This document shows positions 41,806-50,966 of a DNA stretch of 64,000 bases, piece by piece. The DNA lies in NCBI RefSeq assembly GCF_001456025.1, contig NZ_LMTZ01000149.1, forward strand, positions 1 through 64,000, written 5' to 3'. A model generated the notes under the pieces. It was not told the origin of the DNA, searched no databases, and saw only the letters and a program-made list of their open reading frames with translations. A program made the position numbers and the translations under genes. This DNA comes from Mastigocoleus testarum BC008 (GTDB taxonomy: Bacteria > Cyanobacteriota > Cyanobacteriia > Cyanobacteriales > Nostocaceae). Within the stretch, counting starts at the first letter, position 1. Every line of letters starts with the position of its first letter.

Positions 41806-43374
41806 ATGTCTTACGTCTCATTGCTGAAAACCATACCAGATTTTTTTAGTCAACCTGTAGGGATAGCGGCACTAGCATCCGTTGGTATTCATGGTGTCAT
41901 TGCTTTTCTGCTGCCCTTAATGCCGGTAGAGACAAAAAAAACCAAAGAAGTCAAAATTCCGAAAACTGTTGGACTTGTTGAACTCGACCAAGCCGATCGG
42001 CAACGTATTCCTCAAACAAATTCGACAAACGTAACGCCTAATCTACAGCCCAATATCCAAACGGCTGTCCAATTGCCTGAATTTGCAACAAAAGCCACTC
42101 CGTTACCAAGATTAGCTCCTCCTCCATTGGTAACACCTCCAGTTGCTTCGAATCAAATCATGCCACCTTTGCCTGTATCACGAAGTGAATTGGGAATAGA
42201 TCCACTACCCAAAAATCGGCAAGTTAAAACAAGACAAAGTAATCCCTTTCGTATACGTCCAGAAGATAGGTTTGGAGCTAAAAAATCTTGGAGTGCTAGT
42301 AGACCGGAACTTAATTTTGAGGATCCTGTTAAGAATTCCAATGCTGGAGCGAATCAGAAGCTAAGAGCAAAAGTAGCCACTGGAACTAATACTAGGAATA
42401 ACACTCAAAAAGATTTACAAGCTAGTTTACCTAAGGTAAATCCAGCTGCAATGCCTGCTGGGTTACCAGGAAAACCAATTCCGGTTTCTGGGGATGTTAC
42501 TTCTGTTAGTGCTTTACCTCGGGGTAACCAAGTTTTAAATGACTCGTCAAGGGGATTTAATGTCACAAATAATACTAATCCTCTGACTTCTGGAACAAGA
42601 TTGGTTACGGGAGTAACAAATTCACCACAGGTAAATAACGTTCAAACAGCCCAGGTCAAAGTTAAGTCTCCATCTCGGAAGAAAGTCATTACTGAACCCG
42701 AACTTATTGCTAGGGCAAAACAGATTACTCCCAACATTCAAATGCAAGCGGTTCCACTGCAACCCAGTCTTGACTTACCAACAGGTGAAAAGGCTACCAA
42801 TGTTAAGGGAGGTTTAGTTGTTGATGGTGATGGTAAAATTAATTACTTTGAGTTATTAGACAAATCAGTATCATCTAATCTCAAAGTTGCTATCAGAGAC
42901 TACTTCAAAAACTACTTCCAGAAAAATCCAATCAAGGCAACTGGAAAACCTAAGTATTTTTCTTTTAATGCTGTTTTCGAACCTAGTGACACCCTAAATC
43001 TCCGCGAACGTTTGCGTGCTATTAAAGACCAACGGGGTTTAAAAGTTAGTCCTTCACCAAGTGGTGCAGTCCCTGGTAGCAGAATTACTAACACAGAAAA
43101 ATTATCTTCATCACCAATTGTTATTCAATCGGTAGTTAGAACAGACAAAGCTACTGATAATCCTGGAAATAATCAAACTTCTTATAATCAAACTTCTCAG
43201 CCGGGGTTTTTATCTCAGCGTTCACTAATTATTCCAGAGAATAGTAAAGGTAATTTAGAAAACCGTACCCAAGTCTCATCTTCTTCCAAAGAAAACCAGA
43301 GAAATTTGATTTTGCGGCTTCGCAAACTACGAGAGCAAAGACAAATAAAAACAAAAACCTCAGATTTTCAATAA
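41806..43374 (+). CDS. TonB-like, proline-rich envelope protein
   Basis: A 522-residue protein with one membrane helix near the N-terminus (about residues 18-38, GIAALASVGIHGVIAFLLPL) followed by a long, low-complexity periplasmic region rich in Pro, Asn, Gln, Ser and Lys (about 40-300). A small ordered patch at about 330-390 (GGLVVDGDGKINYFELLDKSVSSN, then AIRDYFKNYFQ) may be a folded domain like those closing TonB-type energy transducers. The C-terminus is again low-complexity, with a basic coiled segment (LILRLRKLREQRQIK). I recognise the general TonB-like plan but not a defined family. No ExbB/ExbD gene is near. Confidence 0.7.
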   Translation: MSYVSLLKTIPDFFSQPVGIAALASVGIHGVIAFLLPLMPVETKKTKEVKIPKTVGLVELDQADRQRIPQTNSTNVTPNLQPNIQTAVQLPEFATKATPLPRLAPPPLVTPPVASNQIMPPLPVSRSELGIDPLPKNRQVKTRQSNPFRIRPEDRFGAKKSWSASRPELNFEDPVKNSNAGANQKLRAKVATGTNTRNNTQKDLQASLPKVNPAAMPAGLPGKPIPVSGDVTSVSALPRGNQVLNDSSRGFNVTNNTNPLTSGTRLVTGVTNSPQVNNVQTAQVKVKSPSRKKVITEPELIARAKQITPNIQMQAVPLQPSLDLPTGEKATNVKGGLVVDGDGKINYFELLDKSVSSNLKVAIRDYFKNYFQKNPIKATGKPKYFSFNAVFEPSDTLNLRERLRAIKDQRGLKVSPSPSGAVPGSRITNTEKLSSSPIVIQSVVRTDKATDNPGNNQTSYNQTSQPGFLSQRSLIIPENSKGNLENRTQVSSSSKENQRNLILRLRKLREQRQIKTKTSDFQ

Positions 43375-43632
43375 TCTCAGGTCATAGGGTTCGATTATTA
43401 AGTTTGATTAGTTAGTCATGTGGTGGTTCCAAATCCATCTCTTTATTATCCGTACCGTTAGGGTAAAGCATTATAAAAAATAGAATTCGGAACCACTTAC
43501 CAAATTTTTTTGTATGCACTTAAATCGGAGATGAGGTATCGAATATCCCAATCCTATTACGTGCAAACAAAAATTATTTCTGTTGGACTAAACAAGTTAC
43601 CACTAAGGTCAAGAAGTAAGCATTAATAACTG

Positions 43633-44052
43633 TTAACCTTCAACTACGACCTTACCAACCATACCAGCACCGCGATGGGGTTCGCAGTAAAAAGTGTATT
43701 CGCCAGCAGGAGCATCAGCAGGTATAGTAGTTTCAAATTCTTGACCTGGGCTCATTAGTAATTGCTTATGAGAAAGTTCTTTTGCTAGATCGGCACTTTT
43801 CGCAGGGTTTTGGGTTTTGTCAAAAACCACATTGTGGGGAGGAACTTTATTATTTACCCACTTGATGGTGTCACCAGGCTTGACTGTTAGTTTGGAAGGT
43901 TCAAATGCCAACATTCCTTTGTCATTGCCAAGCTTGATTGTGTATGTTTCGGCTGCAGCACTATCTACGAATACAACAAAGCTGCTGACAAAGAAGAAGA
44001 TAGCACAAATAGCTAAACCAATACGTTGTAGATTTGCTGCAAATAATTTCAT
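43633..44052 (-). CDS. petE: Plastocyanin
   Basis: A 139-residue precursor. The longer frame opens at 44124, but ATG 44052, preceded by GAGAGG, is the real start. A signal peptide (residues 1-34, hydrophobic core IGLAICAIFFFVSSFVVFV, cleavage after AAA) exports it to the thylakoid lumen. The mature copper protein has all ligands: His in VPPHNVVF, Cys and His in YFCEPH-type FYCEPHRGAGM and the Met after it. It carries electrons from cytochrome f to photosystem I or terminal oxidase. psbV lies upstream on the same strand. Confidence 0.97.
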   Translation of the reverse strand: MKLFAANLQRIGLAICAIFFFVSSFVVFVDSAAAETYTIKLGNDKGMLAFEPSKLTVKPGDTIKWVNNKVPPHNVVFDKTQNPAKSADLAKELSHKQLLMSPGQEFETTIPADAPAGEYTFYCEPHRGAGMVGKVVVEG

Positions 44053-44150
44053 AAAACCTCTCGGAAGTGTTGAAATCCTAACTCTTGGAAGCAGGGTGGA
44101 AAAATTTAAATTTTTCAATATCATTCATTGTAAATAAAATTGACCAAAAT

Positions 44151-44165
44151 ATGACGCTTTGTCAT
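44151..44165. promoter_or_regulatory. Palindrome in the petE promoter region
   Basis: ATGAC-N5-GTCAT is a perfect dyad about 100 nt upstream of the petE ATG. petE transcription responds to copper in cyanobacteria, so the dyad is a candidate repressor site, but the binding protein is unknown. Confidence 0.35.
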
Positions 44166-44574
44166 AGATAGAAATTTTTTTTTAATGATTGCCTACAATT
44201 GTGAAGCTGAGATCGCGATCCTAAACTCGTGGAATTGGGAGTGGATGCTCGGGGATCGGGGTTCAAAAGTCAGAACATAGCGGTAAGTTCACAACCTGGC
44301 AGTTGAGGTATCGCTTTAGAGTAAGATGTCGTTGAAGAAGCTTTTGACTAAACTCAATAAATATAAATACTTTACGCTGGAGCAGAAGGGCGTCGGCAGA
44401 GCCTCTGACTAACGTCACGCCGGGCTAACCGTTAGCCACTAGCCGCTAACAGAAACCCCAAATAGAAAAGCAGAAGAATGTAAATCTGTGTTAAGATATT
44501 ACCTCCTGCTGCTTTATTGAATATACCTAGGCTTAATCAAAAAAGTTTATAAATGTACTTTGACCTTTGTAAAC
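44166..44574. repeat. Gap with GC-richer dispersed repeats
   Basis: The 408-nt stretch between petE and psbV contains fragments of the window's dispersed palindromic repeats (GGGCGTCGGCAGAGCC, GGCTAACCGTTAGCC near 44422-44440) and no open frame. Confidence 0.55.
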
Positions 44575-45066
44575 CTAGAAGTATATTTTGCCACCACCCC
44601 ATCTTTTACCAACAACCTTAGGTTGCAAAAGGATGTAACCTGCGATTGCTTCAAAGTCTTCTTCATTTAGGTTTCTCATTTCTGTGAAAATATCTGCACT
44701 TTTCATACTGGGGTGCAATTCAGAAATTTCAATTTCACCATCATAGGTAGTGGGATTTTTCATATAATCCACAAGCCCTTCAATGTTGTTCCGAGCAGGT
44801 GTAGCTAAAGCCAGAGTTTCTGGATCTAGCCCAACGTTCTGGTTAGTTTTGGTTACACCACCAAGATGACAATCGGCACAAGCGAATCTGAACAACCGCT
44901 TACCTTCTTTAATCTGTTTCAGACTTAGGACAACATCATCACCCTTATCATTTAAAGGTACCGTGCGTGTAGCTGTATCTAATTCTACTGCTGTTGCACT
45001 ACCCAGGCAAAACTGAAATGTTAATAATAAAGTAGCTACAAAAATGCCAACTAGTTTTCTAAACAT
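44575..45066 (-). CDS. psbV: Photosystem II cytochrome c550
   Basis: A 163-residue precursor. The signal peptide (residues 1-26, LVGIFVATLLLTFQFCLGSATA) directs it to the lumen; the mature protein begins near VELDTATRTVPL. The haem site is CADCH (about residue 63) with the distal histidine in SELHPSMKSAD (about 118), and the C-terminus GGGKIYF is typical. It stabilises the oxygen-evolving complex of photosystem II. ATG 45066 is preceded by AAGGGG at 6 nt. It neighbours petE, as in Nostoc PCC 7120. Confidence 0.97.
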   Translation of the reverse strand: MFRKLVGIFVATLLLTFQFCLGSATAVELDTATRTVPLNDKGDDVVLSLKQIKEGKRLFRFACADCHLGGVTKTNQNVGLDPETLALATPARNNIEGLVDYMKNPTTYDGEIEISELHPSMKSADIFTEMRNLNEEDFEAIAGYILLQPKVVGKRWGGGKIYF

Positions 45067-45380
45067 ATTTCCCCTTAAGGATTTCGACTCTCAACACAGC
45101 AATGAATACCAGCGAGACTTAATCTTTTGAGTGTTAACTATTCTTGTTAACTGCTAATCGATCGATGACTGATTCTTTATTAACTGATTAATTCAGATTA
45201 AGCTGCTTTTATACAATTATCACGTGAATAGTGCAATTTGTTGCCCAAACTACCAGGATATCTTGTCTTAAGTATCTGTGATGGGGAGGTAAGGGAGAGT
45301 AAAAAAACTTAGATTAACAGTATTTTTCTTATTGCTTTGCTTTTAAGTTACTTTTTTCTCTCAGTAATTTGCGTCTTATT
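45067..45380. other. Gap between psbV and the ABC permease genes
   Basis: About 310 nt holding the psbV promoter on the reverse strand, with no recognised motif beyond an AT-rich tract. Confidence 0.45.
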
Positions 45381-46217
45381 TTAACCTTTACCACCTGTAA
45401 ATTTTACACTTTGAATAAAATACCGATTGAAAAAGCTATAGATTATTAAAACCGGTAATGTGAATACCATTGAAGCCGCCATGATGTAATTCCAATAGCT
45501 GATATATTGACCTTTGAAAGTGTTAAGCCCCAAAGGTAGGGTAAACATTTCAGGGTCGAACAGAATCACCACAGGTAATAAAAAATTATTCCAGCTATTC
45601 ATAAAAACAAAAATTGCTTGGGCTGCTAATGCGGGTTTGGCGAGGGGAAGAACTATGTGGCGAAAAATTCCGAAGGTTGTCAAGCCATCAAGTGCTGCAG
45701 CTTCTTCTAATTCCCGAGGAAAATTCACAAAAAATTGTCGCATCATAAAAATAAAAGTAGCATTGACCATCCCTGGAACAATCATCCCCTGATAGGAATT
45801 AAGCCAGCCAAAGGCTTTTAAAATCAAGAAAGTAGGAATTAATGTTACCTGGACTGGTACCGCTAAAACTGCCAAAATTAGCAGAAACCAAAAACGTCTT
45901 CCAGTAAAACTCAGTCGAGCTAGGGCATAACCAGCCATTGAGTTGAAGAGTAAATTAGAAACTGTAATACTAATAGCTATAATTACGCTGTTTAGTAGCC
46001 AACGAAAAAATAAAGGTTCTTGGAGAAAAATTTGTTTGTAATTATTGAGAGTGAAGTGTTTTGGGAAAAAATTGGGTTCCCCACCAACTATTTCCGACAG
46101 GGGTTTAAAGGAAGCAGAAAATGCCCACAAAAAAGGAATGAGGGTGAGAATTGCATATAGAGCCAATACTAAATAAAGTATTATCTGTACCCAGGAAATA
46201 CTCAGACGCTTAATCAC
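45381..46217 (-). CDS. Sugar ABC transporter permease, MalG type
   Basis: A 278-residue inner-membrane permease of the CUT1 family with six helices. The conserved EAA loop is EEAAALDGLTTFGIFRHIVLPLAKPAL (about residues 172-198), and the N-terminal region (WAFSASFKPLSEI) is typical of MalG proteins. Start codon is GTG 46217, overlapping the stop of the upstream permease by 4 nt, so the two are translated together. Substrate is not deducible; no substrate-binding or ATPase gene is next to them. Confidence 0.92.
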   Translation of the reverse strand: MIKRLSISWVQIILYLVLALYAILTLIPFLWAFSASFKPLSEIVGGEPNFFPKHFTLNNYKQIFLQEPLFFRWLLNSVIIAISITVSNLLFNSMAGYALARLSFTGRRFWFLLILAVLAVPVQVTLIPTFLILKAFGWLNSYQGMIVPGMVNATFIFMMRQFFVNFPRELEEAAALDGLTTFGIFRHIVLPLAKPALAAQAIFVFMNSWNNFLLPVVILFDPEMFTLPLGLNTFKGQYISYWNYIMAASMVFTLPVLIIYSFFNRYFIQSVKFTGGKG

Positions 46218-47113
46218 ACGCCTTCACCTCCGAATAACCGTCTCCCAAATAAAGTAACTATGATGATTAATATCGCTAATAAGAAAGCGATCGCTGCAGC
46301 GTACCCCATTTGCAAGTGACGAAATACAGCTTGGTATATTAATAAAACTATTGTTAATGTGGCATTGTTAGGACCACCCGTACCACCAGAAAAAATATAA
46401 GATTGGTCAAATAATTGGAAAGTACCGATGATACCGATCGCCACCACAAAAAATGTCACTGGCTTGAGCACGGGAATAGTGATATGAATAAACTTTTCCC
46501 ACCAATTAGCACCATCTAATTCTGCAGCTTCATATAATGTCCTAGGTATATCTTGTAATGCTGCTAGGTAAATAACCATATAGAAAGGAGCAGTTGACCA
46601 AATATTCATCATCATGATGGCTTTGAGGGCTACGCCAGGATCGCCTAACCAGTTGTAAGTGGGTAGTCCTAAAGCAGTAAGCAAATCATTTAATAAGCCA
46701 TTGGTGTTATAAATCCACATGAAGATGAGAGTCAGTACAGCGGAAGAAGTCACTGTGGGTAAAAAGTAAAGAATGCGCCACCAGTTTTTACCGCGAATCC
46801 CAGAATTAAGGGTAACAGCTAAAATGACTGCCAAAATTGTTTGTGCGGGGACAACAATGACAACATACTCTGCTGTATTTTTTAGGGCGATCCAAATTCG
46901 TTCATCATCAACAAGTTGAGTAAAGTTACGAACGCCAACAAACTGATACTCAATACTGCCCAGTAATTTTACATTATGCAAGGAAAGAAAAACAGCAAAT
47001 ACAATCGGCAACACTACAAAAATTCCTAGTATTAGAATAGTTGGTGCCATAAAAAAGTAGGCAGCCAAATTTTCTGTAATGTTGTACTTCCTTGGAAAGG
47101 GAGAAGTTTTCAC
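46214..47113 (-). CDS. Sugar ABC transporter permease, MalF/UgpA type
   Basis: A 299-residue CUT1-family permease with six to seven helices. The EAA loop is LYEAAELDGANWWEKFIHITIPVLKPV (about residues 193-219), and the C-terminal half ends in LLAILIIIVTLFGRR. It starts at GTG 47113 and overlaps the MalG-type gene by 4 nt. The two probably form a heterodimer for uptake of an oligosaccharide or polyol and need an ATPase encoded elsewhere. Confidence 0.92.
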   Translation of the reverse strand: MKTSPFPRKYNITENLAAYFFMAPTILILGIFVVLPIVFAVFLSLHNVKLLGSIEYQFVGVRNFTQLVDDERIWIALKNTAEYVVIVVPAQTILAVILAVTLNSGIRGKNWWRILYFLPTVTSSAVLTLIFMWIYNTNGLLNDLLTALGLPTYNWLGDPGVALKAIMMMNIWSTAPFYMVIYLAALQDIPRTLYEAAELDGANWWEKFIHITIPVLKPVTFFVVAIGIIGTFQLFDQSYIFSGGTGGPNNATLTIVLLIYQAVFRHLQMGYAAAIAFLLAILIIIVTLFGRRLFGGEGV

Positions 47114-47265
47114 TGTGAGAAGTACTTAATTATGATGTTAAATATCATATTGAATTTTGTACCACTGTAGGTCGATGTTTTTGGATTTGTTAAGTTCCTA
47201 AATCAAACTTTTTATTATCTCCAACCGTTTCTGTTTCGGTGATTTATAGTTGACTTTCAAGAATA

Positions 47266-49245
47266 TTACTTAATAATTCCAGAATGTCCTGACGTATTGG
47301 TCATTGGTTCAATTCTTCCGCCTAAATACTTCCCCAAGAACTCTTCAACCTTTGCATAGAAATGCAGTCGATTTTGAGGACGCGTAAAACCGTGTCCTTC
47401 ATCAGGATAGAGAATATATTCAACATTCTTATTAGCATTTCGCATCGCAACAACAATTTGTTCGCTTTCTACCTGTTTAACTCTTGGATCCTTAGCACCT
47501 TGTGCAATCAGCAATGGAGCTTGGATACGGTTGACAAAAAATAATGGTGAACGAGATTTGAGTAAATCCGCTTCTTTTTCTAAATTACCTACACGATAGT
47601 AGAATCTGGCTTTGACCATATTCCATTCAGCAGGAATACTTTCCATTAAAGTCAGCAAATTACTAGGACCAACCATATCAACACCAGCAGCAAACACGTT
47701 GGGTGTGAATGTTAAGCCAACTAAAGTTGCATAACCACCATAAGAACCACCCATGATTGCGACTTTTTTTGGATCTGCAATACCCTGAAGAATTGTCCAG
47801 TTCACTCCATCAATCAAATCTTCATGCATTTTTCTTCCCCATTCTCTGTTACCAGCATTGAGAAATTTTTTCCCGTATCCAGTAGAACCCCGGAAGTTAA
47901 TTTGTAAAACTGCATAGCCACGATTTGCCAACCATTGCACCATGGGATTGTAACCCCAGGTATCTCGAATCCACGGTCCTCCGTGGACTAGCAATACTGT
48001 AGGTAGTTTATTTGGTGAAATTCCAACGGGTGTTGTCAGATAACCACGAATCCTGAGCCCATCGCGGGACCGATAGGATATTGGTTGCATTTGTGCAAGT
48101 TTGACATTTTCTAGAGCGGGCTTATTGCTAAACAACCGCTGACTTTTTTTAGTAACTCGGTTGTATTTATAATAATGTGTTGGTCCATTATCTGCGTTAT
48201 AAGCTACCAACCATATTTTGTCTGCAAGGTCGCGGTCGAGTATGCGAAACTCACCGCCGTGAATTTTTGATAGAGCCTGAAAATCAGCAGTAATACTTTT
48301 GTCTAATACTTGCCATTGCAATTTATCTTTATAAAATCCAACAGCCTGGACGTATCGCTTTGTTGGGTGAATAAAAGTAGCATTAACGTCGTATTGTAAA
48401 TTTTGAGCAATAATACTTTCTTTCCTGGTTTTCAAGTTCAATGCCGAAAGTCTAATTGTTTCAGCATTGTGATTACCTAAAATATAAAGTACTTTCCCAT
48501 TCTCGGAAAATCCTAAGGCTGTACCGCTCTCATCTGGACCCCAACTACGAATGACTTTCCAGGGTTTTTGATAGTTATCTTTAATCGATAAAGTTGAGCC
48601 ACCATCGGGAGTCATTCCTATCGCCGCACGTACTTTAAACTCCGCATCCGCAATTGTGTGAATGAAGTTACCAGTATTTTTCACCCTCAAGGTTGTTTTA
48701 CCTGTTTTGAGGTTAACTTGATAAACATCATGTTTACGTTTATCCCTAATATTTAGACCTACTAATAATTGATAGGGAAATTTACGATCTAAAGCAATTA
48801 TTCGTGCCTGGACATTTTTTTTGGGAGTTAAATTTGTAATTTTTCTAGTCTTGATATTTAGCGCAAAAATCTGGAAATTTCCATTATTATTTACATCTTG
48901 ACTATAAATTATTTGCTCGTAATTATAACTCCATAAATAACTTCGAATGCAATATTTTTTATTGGTAGTTAAAATTTGATCGTTTGGTTTATCAATATTC
49001 CTAATCCATACTTGCAGTAAATTATTTTTATCCGGTGCCATGTATGTTATATATTTACCATCCGGTGAAATTTGTAGATTTAATTTATCTGGATTAGCAA
49101 ACAAAGTTTCACGCTTAATTAATGGTGGCAAATTAGCCAAAGATAAACGAAGATTATTTGATATCTTAGCTGCTACTGATAAAGACAGAGGAAGTAACGA
49201 CTTATACCTCCCATTCATTTCAAGTTTTGGATTTTGCATATTCAT
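47266..49245 (-). CDS. Prolyl-oligopeptidase-family (S9) peptidase
   Basis: A 659-residue serine peptidase. Residues about 45-400 form a beta-propeller (repeats such as LQISPDGKYITYM, LWSYNYEQIIYS, GTALGFSENGKVLYILG), and residues about 405-650 an alpha/beta-hydrolase with GGSYGGYATLVGL (nucleophile Ser, about 505), a catalytic Asp in AQGAKDPRVKQVE and a His in PDEGHGFTRPQN. It resembles acylaminoacyl- or dipeptidyl-peptidases. The N-terminus has no clear signal peptide, so it is probably cytoplasmic. M1 or M3 are equally possible starts. A short intergenic gap (about 150 nt) separates it from the permease pair. Confidence 0.93.
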   Translation of the reverse strand: MNMQNPKLEMNGRYKSLLPLSLSVAAKISNNLRLSLANLPPLIKRETLFANPDKLNLQISPDGKYITYMAPDKNNLLQVWIRNIDKPNDQILTTNKKYCIRSYLWSYNYEQIIYSQDVNNNGNFQIFALNIKTRKITNLTPKKNVQARIIALDRKFPYQLLVGLNIRDKRKHDVYQVNLKTGKTTLRVKNTGNFIHTIADAEFKVRAAIGMTPDGGSTLSIKDNYQKPWKVIRSWGPDESGTALGFSENGKVLYILGNHNAETIRLSALNLKTRKESIIAQNLQYDVNATFIHPTKRYVQAVGFYKDKLQWQVLDKSITADFQALSKIHGGEFRILDRDLADKIWLVAYNADNGPTHYYKYNRVTKKSQRLFSNKPALENVKLAQMQPISYRSRDGLRIRGYLTTPVGISPNKLPTVLLVHGGPWIRDTWGYNPMVQWLANRGYAVLQINFRGSTGYGKKFLNAGNREWGRKMHEDLIDGVNWTILQGIADPKKVAIMGGSYGGYATLVGLTFTPNVFAAGVDMVGPSNLLTLMESIPAEWNMVKARFYYRVGNLEKEADLLKSRSPLFFVNRIQAPLLIAQGAKDPRVKQVESEQIVVAMRNANKNVEYILYPDEGHGFTRPQNRLHFYAKVEEFLGKYLGGRIEPMTNTSGHSGIIK

Positions 49246-49935
49246 TAATATCCAGTTGGTAATAAAAATAAATGTTAGTTAAAAACCAATGTTTTTGAAG
49301 TTAGTTTTCAGACGTTTGTTGGTATTATGTTTTTAAGTATAATTATTTACGCTAAATTTTAATTACGAGTTATGCAAAACTTTCCTAAAAGAAGAATTTA
49401 GTAGAATTTGAAAATTTCACAGATTTTTCCCCAGGTTAAGTTGGCATCAACTCCGTTAATTTGGTGTATCTGTTGTCAGATTTTGCAATGTAATAGTCAT
49501 TTTGTGAAATACTTTACAGAATCTTTAATTTATGTATGGGAACTACAGCTATCTTATATTGCTCTCAATTTAAACTAAATTGCCAAACTTTTTTCATAAA
49601 ATGTTTTTACACGAGCAAAATATAATAATAATTCTAGATGAATTTATGCTTGCAAAAATCTTCCAGAGGCTTGATATGTGATACCTTTATAGTCAAAATA
49701 AATTACATCTTCGTACAAACTATATGCAAACCATATAACAGAATTAAGAATCCAAAATCCTATATTTACAAGTATTTCACTCCAAGTTCCAGCAAATTTA
49801 TTCCGTACCTATTAGCTGGTAAACTGCCGTAGTCTCCGCGCTAAATAAAACCCGTCAGTCGGATATAAATTAAGAAAATCCGACAGTAAATTTCATCTAC
49901 TGTCGCTCGAAAAACATAATTTTAGGTGATATAAA
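49246..49935. other. Gene-free gap upstream of the S9 peptidase
   Basis: About 690 nt, strongly AT-rich, with no good frame. A GTCAGTCGGATATAAATTAAG segment near 49852-49885 and its partial inverse CCGACAGT look like a decayed inverted repeat. Nothing else is recognised. Confidence 0.45.
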
Positions 49936-49972
49936 AATTCCCACCCCCAGTGATGATTTGGGGTTGGGAATT
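49931..49972 (-). terminator. Intrinsic terminator of era
   Basis: AATTCCCACCCCC (49936-49948) pairs with GGGGTTGGGAATT (49960-49972) with one mismatch; on the reverse strand the stem runs into TTTTTAT. It lies 22 nt past the era stop. Confidence 0.85.
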
Positions 49973-49994
49973 AATTCATTGATTATGAAAACTT

Positions 49995-50954
49995 CTACTC
50001 TTCAACACGATATCCTAATTCTGCTAAGCGAATCCGAGACTGACGCCACTTAGGTTGTACTTTTACAAATAGTTCTAAATATACTTTACCTGCAATTAAC
50101 TTTTGAATCTGTTCTCGAGCGGCGCTCCCAATAGCCTTAAGCATATTACCACCCTTACCAATGAGTATGCCTTTCTGGGAATCACGTTCCACGTTAATAG
50201 TTGCGAGGACGCTAGTAATCGTTGGTGTTTCCTCAACTTTTTCAATTGCGATCGCAACCGAGTGAGGAATTTCTTCACGCGTCAATGATAATATTTGCTC
50301 GCGAATTAATTCACCCATAATAAAACGCTCTGGTTGATCGGTCACTAAATCGGGTGGATAATAAAGTGGTCCTGGCTCTATGTTTTGTATTAATAAATTT
50401 TGTAGTTCCGGAAGTCCTACTCCAGTTTTAGCTGAAAATTTAGTGGTCTGCCATTCTTGCGAGCGCGCCAAACTATAATAACTTTCATCCTGTTGGGAAG
50501 ATAAATCCGGTTCTTGTTTGTCAATCTTATTTAACCCTAAAATTACCGACGTCGTGCTGCGACTTAGTAATTCTCCGATATAACGATCTCCTGTACCACA
50601 GGAAGCTGCTGCATCAACGACAAATAAAACAACATCAACAGATTCAATCGCTATTTTGGCATTTTGTACCAGAACTTTTCCCAACTGGTGATGGGGCTTA
50701 TGGATTCCTGGAGTATCTACAAATATCAGTTGCGCTTCAGGTGTAGTTAATATGCCACGAAGGCGATTACGTGTTGTTTGGGCAACTGGAGATGTAATCG
50801 CAATTTTTTGCCCTACCAATTGATTCATCAAAGTTGATTTACCAACATTTGGACGACCAATAATTCCAATAAATCCAGATTTGAATCCAGGAGGAGATGA
50901 GGGAATAACCCCTTCTGACGAGCCTAATACTATGTTGTTCTCTATACTTTTCAT
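49995..50954 (-). CDS. era: GTPase Era
   Basis: A GTPase of about 319 residues that binds 16S rRNA and aids 30S maturation. G motifs: GRPNVGKSTL (G1), TRNRLRG (G2 region), DTPG (G3), NKID (G4), and FSAKTG (G5). The C-terminal KH domain (about 215-315) carries GKGGNMLKAIGSAAREQI. A GTG at 50966 would add four residues (MILR); ATG 50954 gives MKSIENNIVLG. There is an extra 25 to 30-residue lead before the G domain. A strong terminator follows. No partner gene is beside it. Confidence 0.96.
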   Translation of the reverse strand: MKSIENNIVLGSSEGVIPSSPPGFKSGFIGIIGRPNVGKSTLMNQLVGQKIAITSPVAQTTRNRLRGILTTPEAQLIFVDTPGIHKPHHQLGKVLVQNAKIAIESVDVVLFVVDAAASCGTGDRYIGELLSRSTTSVILGLNKIDKQEPDLSSQQDESYYSLARSQEWQTTKFSAKTGVGLPELQNLLIQNIEPGPLYYPPDLVTDQPERFIMGELIREQILSLTREEIPHSVAIAIEKVEETPTITSVLATINVERDSQKGILIGKGGNMLKAIGSAAREQIQKLIAGKVYLELFVKVQPKWRQSRIRLAELGYRVEE

Positions 50955-50966
50955 TCGGAGTATCAC

